Part shown: one piece after another, positions 57,202 through 64,000 of the stretch | How positions within the stretch are numbered: position 1 is the first letter of the stretch | Layout of the letters: each line of letters begins with the position of its first letter | Source: Dryococelus australis | Lineage: Eukaryota; Arthropoda; Insecta; Phasmatodea; Phasmatidae | Direction of reading: 5' to 3' | DNA: 64,000 nt | Assembly: GCA_029891345.1 (NCBI GenBank) | Contig: CM057003.1 | Location: 9,924,209-9,988,208, forward strand | Notes under the pieces: generated by a model | Databases searched by the model: none | The model's input: the letters and a program-made list of their open reading frames with translations, nothing else | What the model was told of the DNA's origin: nothing | Program-made: the position numbers and the translations under genes

Positions 57202-59365
57202 CAAAGACTACATAACACTTCACGAAGACGGTAAAGAAAAATAATTTGTAATCAAAACTTGCAGCTACTGATGTTGCTAACGTGCTAATATTATAAATGT
57301 CGCAAAGAACTAATCGAAACACCAAACTCAAACTACAGTAAAATGATCTCTATTTTTATTTATTATGTTCTAACGATAATTACTGTTTGTAAAGTTGTTG
57401 AAATAAATGTAGATTGTGTATATGAACAGCAGTTCAAAACTTAAGAATATATTGTGAAAACCCAGATTTGATCAGATTGTGATTTTAAAAATCCAATAAA
57501 CCAGGGAACTTTTAAAAACCCTTGATCTGCGGAGGGGGGGGGGGGGGCATGAGTGGCTGCACCGTGGCTGAGTATAGTAAGCGTTCTGGGTGATTCGACG
57601 AGGCTACGAATTATAACAGTTATACAGAGACCATGACCTACCAAGTCATAGGCTAAATATGAGGTAGACGCGATCTCGCTGGCTGCGCACAACCAATCTT
57701 AGTGTCCCAACACTGAACTGCTTTTCTGCCTACACATCTCGCGGAAATGGCGTGGATTAGTTTTAAGGTTAGAAACACTGTTTAGTAAACAAGTGCTTCT
57801 GAGATGTTTTTATACTTCCTCTAATCAATTTTTAATGCTTTTTAATTACATTCAAAGTGGTGAAAGTATTTTATCAATATAATAGTGCTTGTCATTTAAA
57901 AATTAAGATGTAAACAAACACGTACATAACTGTTGACCATGTGACTTTGACAGTTGTTTAGGATTGGGGTAGGTCAATGTTGGGTACATGCGGAGAAGAC
58001 GAATAAGCGGTCTACGTCATCTTTAGGCTATGTACCAAGTGGCCCCGAGGAGTGATTGTGGTGATTTTGGAAGAGAGCTGCGGTGTCTGTGATCTACCTA
58101 AGCGACAGAGTGAAAGACTGATACTACTGGCGCAGTGTGACGTATGAATATTGGAGCTGGGAACTAACGGGATAATTTTCCCTACATAGTAGTAGTAGAT
58201 TTTGTGACAGACATAGCTGTAAAGATATTCTTGTCGCATTGTGAATAAAACACATGGATTAGGTTCTTTAATATTACCTACATTAAGGCCTCTGTACCTT
58301 TACGAACCTTGTCACTTCCAGACAGTTGTGCCAACATACATGACGAAATTACACAGAGAACAGTGCGATATATAACGCCGTATGAAGGTCCCACTAATGC
58401 ATCTTAACTACTTTAATCAATGAAGTAATTATGCAACTTGTTTTATCGCGGCGAAGATAAATGTTACTGAATCATTAATTGCGAGTATGTTCACTGGCTT
58501 ACTCGTAGCGCGAATGTGTGGGACGTCTAAAATGTTTATGTTATCGTCAGTTCGGCGGACCATCTGCACGCTGGCCTTCCTCGGTACGGGATTTCGCACG
58601 TAGGAAACTTGACGGACGTTGCCGAAGGCTGGTGAATTTATTGAGGTTGCTGCGGTTTCCCCTACTACATTATGTTAGTTTTTCCATCAACACTTCATTT
58701 CACTTCCATGGCTACTGGAGATCTTATTGTTAATAACGCTGCAAGGAAAAAAATGTATAGTTTATAACTTCAGCAACCAATAAATAATAAGAAGAGATAA
58801 AATAAAAAACATTCTGAAAATGTTTGTTATTTCCTACATAAAATAAATAAATATACTTTCATTATTTAAAAAATTGTTGAATTTAGTTATTTATTTTGCA
58901 TAATTTTGAATTGTAGCTATATATAAATGATAAAGAAATAGTTTTCTTGAGCATATATTATGAAGAATTATAACAAAAATTAATAATATGATCCTTGAAA
59001 AAAAAAAACATATATTTTAAAGATTTTTGTTTATTTTATTTTGTTAGCTCCACAGGCAAAAAACCGCGATTTTAACATGTGAATAAGCTGAAACTGTGGA
59101 ATGTGTATCTAATCGAATGAATCTTCATATGTATCTATTAATGGGCACAAGGTGAAAACTTACTGGAAGGAATGTGAGGTATTCATACGAACCCTCTAAA
59201 TATATATCCAACGGCGCTCATACAAAAAAAAAAACACACACACAATGCCATTATCAAATTTTAGCAGTTTTGCGTCGACAGTGAATAAATTGAAGTCTTC
59301 CCACACACATTTGCGCGGAGCACGAAGCAATCTTTCCGCGTAATCACAGCCTAACGCTCCCCGGG
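56135..59365. other. intergenic, no gene called
   Basis: Contains a 37-base A run at 57163-57199 and a G run at about 57533-57547. At 57560-57625, GTGGCTGAGTATAGTAAGC and GGCTACGAATT have tRNA-like spacing and may be another SINE head, too weak to annotate separately. No domains in the small frames. Confidence 0.5.
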
Positions 59366-59720
59366 CGCAGTTCGCAGGGGGTGAAGTACGAGTTCGTGTT
59401 CCGGGCGCTCGGGCGGCCTTTCACGATCGATGTGATGATCGCTGAGGCAGGGAAAGAAGATCCGCGAGGAGAAAAGGGCCCCGGGAGGGGGAGGGGGGAT
59501 GGCCCTCATATCTGCCGCCGGGGAAAAGGGGGGGGGGGGGAGGCTCGCAGCCATCGACAGTTCATTTTCCAGCTTGCAGAACCGCACGGTTATCTGGTGG
59601 ATGTCGGGACCCGCCGATGCGTTCAGAGTACGACCACAGACAGCGAGCGAAGCGTGGCTGAAAGAGAAAATCTGTTGAAAAATACAGGAAATCTGCAGAT
59701 GTGTGTTCCACGGTGAATTA
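59366..59720. other. GC-rich island, frames open on both strands
   Basis: CpG-rich 350-bp patch with G runs (59524-59540). Open frames exist on both strands (plus 59381-59716; minus 59351-59728) and neither has a known domain. Such double opening is expected from high GC content. It could be a promoter CpG patch or a repeat of its own. Confidence 0.4.
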
Positions 59721-59880
59721 GAGACCACACAATTTTGCTTTATTTTTTTTCTTTCCCAACCCTTTCAGTTTCGTATTCCCTACGGTGAACATGTTGTAGA
59801 GGAAGGACATGTATGACAACAGCTGTAGCAAACACCTGAGATCATTTATTAATGCATTCAGTCCCATCTCTGTGGGTATA

Positions 59881-60033
59881 GGCTGTTCACGGTAAAGTGA
59901 GCACTTTTTACGGCCCTCCCAACCAGCATTAACCACTAATAAATATATCTTATTGTAGCCTGAGGCATTGCATTTTGAAGGTGGTGAAATATATACACTG
60001 TATTTATTGGTTACATTGCAATGTTATATATAT

Positions 60034-60087
<54 letters not shown>

Positions 60088-60186
60088 TATATATATATAT
60101 ATAAACAGTAGGAAAATTTAAATTGGACGAAAGGAAAGAATTAGAAGGGCCTTAAAAAGTACGCTAATTACTTTACAGTGACCAGC
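59881..60186. mobile_element. MITE-1, short form, with expanded TA run
   Basis: The left end is GGCTGTTCACGGTAAAGTGA then GCACTTTTTACGGCCC. The right end GGGCCTTAAAAAGTACGCTA then ATTACTTTACAGTGACCAGC is more diverged. TA precedes the left end. The interior contains a (TA)n microsatellite at about 60022-60103, which explains the extra length over the 211-bp copy. Confidence 0.8.
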
Positions 60187-60189
60187 TTT

Positions 60190-61270
60190 TAATGTGATTT
60201 ATGGACATTTCTACAGATGTTTTGTGTGTAGTTTCCACTGTGCCTGTTAAGCACCAAGCACGTATTTCATTGCTTGCGTTAATAAAGCAAGTGTTGAATC
60301 AGGTCAAGTACAGCACGTCAAATAAAGGCAGGACCGGAAGGGTCCACACGACACACTGAACTGTCCTCTATACACACTCCAGCCATCGGAATGACCGAAA
60401 CGTGGTTGTTATGGCAAATGCTACCTATGCGTCGAGATCCAACTACTATGCACTCAGTTAGATCCAAGAGAAATTAAACTGCCCGTTTATGTTATCTCAG
60501 TTATTAAACCCCCTACTCTACGCTTATTAGAATCACGTAAATGTGAGGATGCTAATAACAACCACTCTAACAAGATTTGTAAAAGTTGCTCGCTTACTTC
60601 ACACTCATTTTATAAGTTTAAGTAGTTGAATATTTCCCTGTCTCCACCCCCCCCCCCCCCCTTACCCGGCTCCACCATTTTTGAAAGCACCCTGGTTATT
60701 TTAATGGTAAACCTGCTCGCTCTCTGGAGTGTTATAGCGTTACAATTATTTTAAGGTAAATGTACTTTAGGAAAAAGTGCAGATCTCACTGAATGGGTTT
60801 TTGGACGAGTCTCTAACCCAAGAGGAATACAAAATAAGCCGAGAAAGGCAGCCACCATTAAATTCGAGTCCATGAACAATATTAAACCCTGAAGATCCAT
60901 GGCTTCCGCAGTCTACTGCCAAACCCAAGCATCAAAACTCTGTGTATATTTTATGAGGCTACTCGCACGTTAGGATATCGATGGTGGCTTTGCGCTAGTG
61001 TTGAAAGCAAGCCAAAACCGTTGACAGCCCGACAGCAGTTGTATGAATACCAAGTTGGGATGAGGTATAACCAGTAAGTCCCTCAACTTTCAGCTTTCCC
61101 TGACACGACAAAATCTATAGATGGTTCACATAGCCTAGAGAACTTTTACAATCGACATTTGAAACAAAATTCCTGTACGTGTCAGTAGATTGTACGACGT
61201 TAAAAGTGAACATGATTCTTTAGACGTTAGCAGTGGATTAGAATAGTAACACAGTGTCGTAATACACAGT
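60190..61270. other. intergenic, no gene seen
   Basis: Contains a C run at about 60648-60661. No other feature recognised. Confidence 0.5.
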
Positions 61271-61275
61271 TAAAT

Positions 61276-61360
61276 TATGGTCCATTCACGGTTACTTCCA
61301 ACTTTTTTGAAGCCCTGCTAAAGTTCTACTTTCACGATATTCCTCCGCCTCATGGGACAA
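61276..61360 (+). mobile_element. MITE-2 left end
   Basis: GGTCCATTCACGGTTACTTC then CAACTTTTTTGAAGCCCTGC and CTTTCACGATATTCCTCCGC. The same end is found reversed at 14988-15034 and 41201-41272. A MITE-1 copy begins about 135 bp further on, possibly inserted into it. Confidence 0.55.
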
Positions 61361-61496
61361 AGGGACAGCGCAACGCATTCGTACGTACTCAGTCGTGACG
61401 GTTTGTGACAACACACACAGGACAAGGTCTTTGTCTCAGTGTCCCCTCAATGAAGATGGCAATAATGAAAAGACCCGAGAGCCCCCCAATGATAAA

Positions 61497-61840
61497 GGCT
61501 GTTCACGATAAAGTAAGCACTTTAGAAACTAACAGAAAAAAATCACTGCCCTTGCATGCATATATTTTAACTGGCGCACTGAGTGACATTCGTCCAGTAT
61601 AGTTGGTAACGATGGATGGAAAGTAGTTCCATATATCAACGTCGAATAAAAAGTGTTAGGTAAAACTATTTGTGATAACTTAAAATTATCTCTTTCGTTT
61701 TCTGTTTTTTTTACTGCATTGAAGTGTAAAAAGGAGCAGATTTGTAAAATATTCACACAAGGCGGAAAAAAAAACATAACGTGTATACAAGTATATCCTA
61801 AGAAGGGCTTTCAAAAGTTCTCATTTTACCGTGAACAGCT
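61497..61840 (-). mobile_element. MITE-1, long form, reverse orientation
   Basis: The left end GGCTGTTCACGATAAAGTAA then GCACTTTAGAAAC, and the right end GGGCTTTCAAAAGTTCTCAT then TTTACCGTGAACAGC. Interior blocks TAACTGGCGCACTGAGTGAC, GTGTTAGGTAAAAC and AAGGCGGAA match the long form read in reverse (compare 11182-11572). Confidence 0.85.
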
Positions 61841-61844
61841 GTAT

Positions 61845-62080
61845 CAAAAAGGGTTTGGGTTGATTCCAATAAAAGATTGAATATAAATTTACTTTCTTTA
61901 TATTGACTCAATTGATTTTATGAAATGCTTTTCCCCCAAGCTATGTAACAAAACATTAGTATCAATAATATAACTCTGTATAAAAATGTATTTATTCCCT
62001 ATAATTTGCATTTTAAATGGCAACAAGCGACCCCTTTTTTTTTATAATTCAGTACCTACTTTGAAACCTAGTTCTGTCTC
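61845..62080. other. intergenic, no gene seen
   Basis: AT-rich with a T run at 62034-62043. Nothing recognised. Confidence 0.5.
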
Positions 62081-62084
62081 CCCG

Positions 62085-62126
62085 ATCCTGGGCGATGCCA
62101 TAAAATATATATGGCATGCCCAGGAT
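62085..62126. repeat. 16-bp palindromic hairpin
   Basis: Arms ATCCTGGGCGATGCCAT (62085-62101, one extra G) and ATGGCATGCCCAGGAT (62111-62126) enclose a 9-base A/T loop. It abuts the next inverted repeat. Confidence 0.85.
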
Positions 62127-62266
62127 ATTATGTATTTCTTCTAGATGCTTTCCAATAAATAGTGTATATATATATATATACTTTATTGGAAAGATATATT
62201 TATTTTAATTTATAAATATATATATATATACTTTATTGGAAAGCATCTAGAAGGTAACATAATATT
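62125..62266. repeat. foldback inverted repeat with 36-bp arms
   Basis: The left arm ATATTATG..TTCTAGATGCTTTCCAATAA (62125-62160) is the complement of 62230-62266 (CTTTATTGGAAAGCATCTAG then AAGG..CATAATAT). A third partial copy, ACTTTATTGGAAAG, lies at 62180-62193, and the centre is (TA)n. This looks like a small foldback MITE or a duplication-inversion; no target duplication was defined. Confidence 0.85.
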
Positions 62267-62269
62267 CTT

Positions 62270-63305
62270 TTCCTTCGTCTTCATCCGGAAGTGCGCTCAG
62301 GTGGTATGTGGGCTGGCTGACGGTCAAGGCGTATGGGCGGGGGAGGGGCAGTGCAATGCAAGTCCCGCACCAAGCATTTGCCGAGCACAAGTCACGCCAG
62401 TTGGACGTGACGCGAGGTGGTCCGTCGTACGTCCCGTGACGCACCAAAGGTAAGCCGTACCGTACGGCCAACACTTGTAACAAACTACGTTTTAAGGTCC
62501 CGTAGGTTTCAACTTCCAGCGATGTGCAGGGATAGCCGCCACACAGTGTAATAACAGTTTGCATGCTAACTATTTCTTACTAGGCATTGCCAATACAACG
62601 ATTTTCTCACTGTTTTTATTAACATAAATTATAAATGAAGTGTTCTAATTTGTAGATAAAATACAAGTAGAAAATAAATGTAATAAAAAAATAGGTAATT
62701 TTTTGTTAACAGAAAATCCTCGTGATACATGACATGTTTAAGAAACAACCACGCACATCAAAATAGAGTGAATTTTCAAAGGTTCAATTTAAAAAGTTTA
62801 AATAATAAACCGTTATTAAATTATATATGCCTACTCTTTAAATGAAGGCCAACTAAAATCCAACAATCGTCGATATAAAGGCAAGTATTGGCCTAGGAGA
62901 AGAGAAAAAAATCTCATATCTTATTATATGAAGCCTCCGGTAATACTAAGTTTAATTCCGTGGCAACTTTAAAACATTTCGGTACGAGAAAAAACTAGCT
63001 GAAAATAGATAAAGAACCCTTGACTGTAATAAGTACAAATGAGCTTACCTCAATGACTAAACTGTACGTATTTTCTGTTTATCTATGGGTGACTTCACTG
63101 AATTCTTTGGTCCTCAATCCCTACTTCCATGTTCGCATCTCCTATTTCCAGCTGGCACAAGCACACTAAATGTGTTTAAGTTGTGCCAACAGTTATTTAA
63201 ATTAAATGAAAATTAAAAGGTCAAAACTAATTTTTATAGATGGCCGATATTTCTGTGCACAAAAAATTTCTATGTCTCGAAAATCATTATTGTAATAGAG
63301 TGAGT
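62270..63305. other. GC-rich patch then AT-rich spacer, no gene called
   Basis: 62270-62565 is GC- and CpG-rich with one 105-codon minus-strand frame lacking any domain. 62570-63305 is AT-rich. Nothing recognised. Confidence 0.5.
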
Positions 63306-63309
63306 GAAT

Positions 63310-63515
63310 GAAGAGATTTGGGCGGCTCTTAACACCGAGGTTGAGGATAAACCGAGGCGAGTAAGCAGCATTGAAAGGTCAAGGTAAATGAGAGATCCCC
63401 AAGAAAATCCGCCGTCTAGCGGCATCGTCCGGCGCGTATCCCACTTGCGAAAATCCGGGAGTGATCCAACCGGAGATTGAATCCGGTTCGCCTTGGTGGG
63501 GAGCGAGCAGTTAAC
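63310..63515 (-). repeat. SINE-1, copy e
   Basis: The minus-strand head includes CCACCAAGGCGAACCGGATT and CAATCTCCGGTTGGATC at the B-box region. The body blocks GATGCCGCTAGACGGCGGA, TTTCTTGGGGATCTC and AACCTCGGTGTTAAGAGCCG are clear. It abuts the non-LTR retrotransposon remnant, whose upstream part is missing. Confidence 0.75.
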
Positions 63516-63519
63516 ACCA

Positions 63520-64000
63520 ACAACAAGATCATATATATCCGCAATAACTGTTAGTAAAGAAATACCAATAGACTATTGTGTAAAAGATAGAAATATGATA
63601 CATAAAATCAAAAATGAAGTAGACGAAATAGAATACAACGGAAATACATATAATAAGATAGAGCACAATAATATTCGGATAAAAAAAAAAAAAAAGAAAC
63701 AATCAACCTATTAGTTTAAAAGAATTGAAGAAAGAAATCTATAAACTAAGTGTTCTAAATTGACAGAGTACGATGCAACAGAAACCGGCCTAAATACTAA
63801 AAATTATACAAACAATTTCAAAAATGGTACGAAAGTAAAAGCAATATAATTAATAGTGTGTTGAAAGTAAAAACAGGACAATGTCAAATTAAAGAATATT
63901 TAGCTAAAATAAATAAAACAGAAGACGACAGTTATTAATGTGAAAAAGGAGCTCAGACGGTATACCATATTCTGTACTTGTGTGACATGTTTAAAGAAGA
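63520..64000 (+). pseudogene. non-LTR retrotransposon ORF2, C-terminal remnant
   Basis: ORF2 of these elements encodes endonuclease and reverse transcriptase. Here only the part after the reverse transcriptase domain remains. 63520-63715 reads YISAITVSKEIPIDYCVKDR, a stretch like the conserved region just behind the fingers/palm in Jockey/R1-type proteins. After a frame break at an A run (63680-63694) another frame reads SLKELKKEIYKLS, and from about 63819 WYESKSNIINSVLKVKTGQC and CEKGAQTVYHILYLC give the C-terminal Cys/His motif (C..C-x-H-x-C type). Stops occur in frame (for example at 63936). It runs out of the window. Its upstream side is cut by SINE-1 copy e. The clade is a guess. Confidence 0.6.

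Noticed and set aside
59351..59728. Genes on both strands of the GC-rich island
   Set aside because: Opposite frames are both open because of GC content; no recognisable domain on either strand.

Overview
The window looks like a repeat-rich, AT-rich arthropod (most likely insect) genome. It is eukaryotic: it carries tRNA-derived SINEs, Tc1/mariner and hAT-type relics, a non-LTR retrotransposon tail, long microsatellites and poly-A tracts, has no operons, and has almost no long open frames. I could not name the species. I see no convincing intact host gene. The best candidate for a host exon is a weak terminal exon at 5194-5503 with a polyadenylation signal at 5593.

Layout. 0-24 kb is mainly non-autonomous mobile DNA: a TA-flanked MITE family (MITE-1), two hAT-like MITEs, SINE copies, an 860-bp minisatellite of 21-bp units, a 4 x 85-bp tandem array, two promoter-like CpG-rich patches (about 8.1 and 9.1 kb), and a frameshifted zinc-module protein gene (19.8-20.85 kb). 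That gene appears to lie inside a copy of a dispersed repeat that exists without it at 15.57-16.04 kb.

24.7-37.9 kb is the most interesting part. Two roughly 720-bp sequences, at 24675-25410 and 37215-37930, are inverted copies of each other. They enclose a decayed protein-primed family B DNA polymerase (33.7-36.65 kb) with its upstream zinc-finger and HNH-type pieces, a cluster of unrecognised broken genes (27.9-29.96 kb) in which one domain has been duplicated in tandem, and several similar plus-strand TATA motifs. I read this as the relic of a Maverick/Polinton-like (virus-related) element of about 13.3 kb, cut up by stops, frameshifts and a SINE insertion. Each terminal repeat carries an inward-facing TATA motif whose context resembles the one at 29939, which suggests one shared promoter type.

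38-64 kb returns to mobile fragments: SINE tails and tRNA-like heads, a second 'CACTG' element at 42.8-43.9 kb, more MITE-1 copies (45.7, 59.9, 61.5 kb), a 5'-truncated Tc1/mariner transposase (46.8-47.2 kb), foldback sequences near 62.1 kb, and at the right edge the C-terminal part of a non-LTR retrotransposon ORF2 running out of the window. Long stretches between these hold nothing I can name. Boundaries of repeats were set by eye and may be off by a few to tens of bases.
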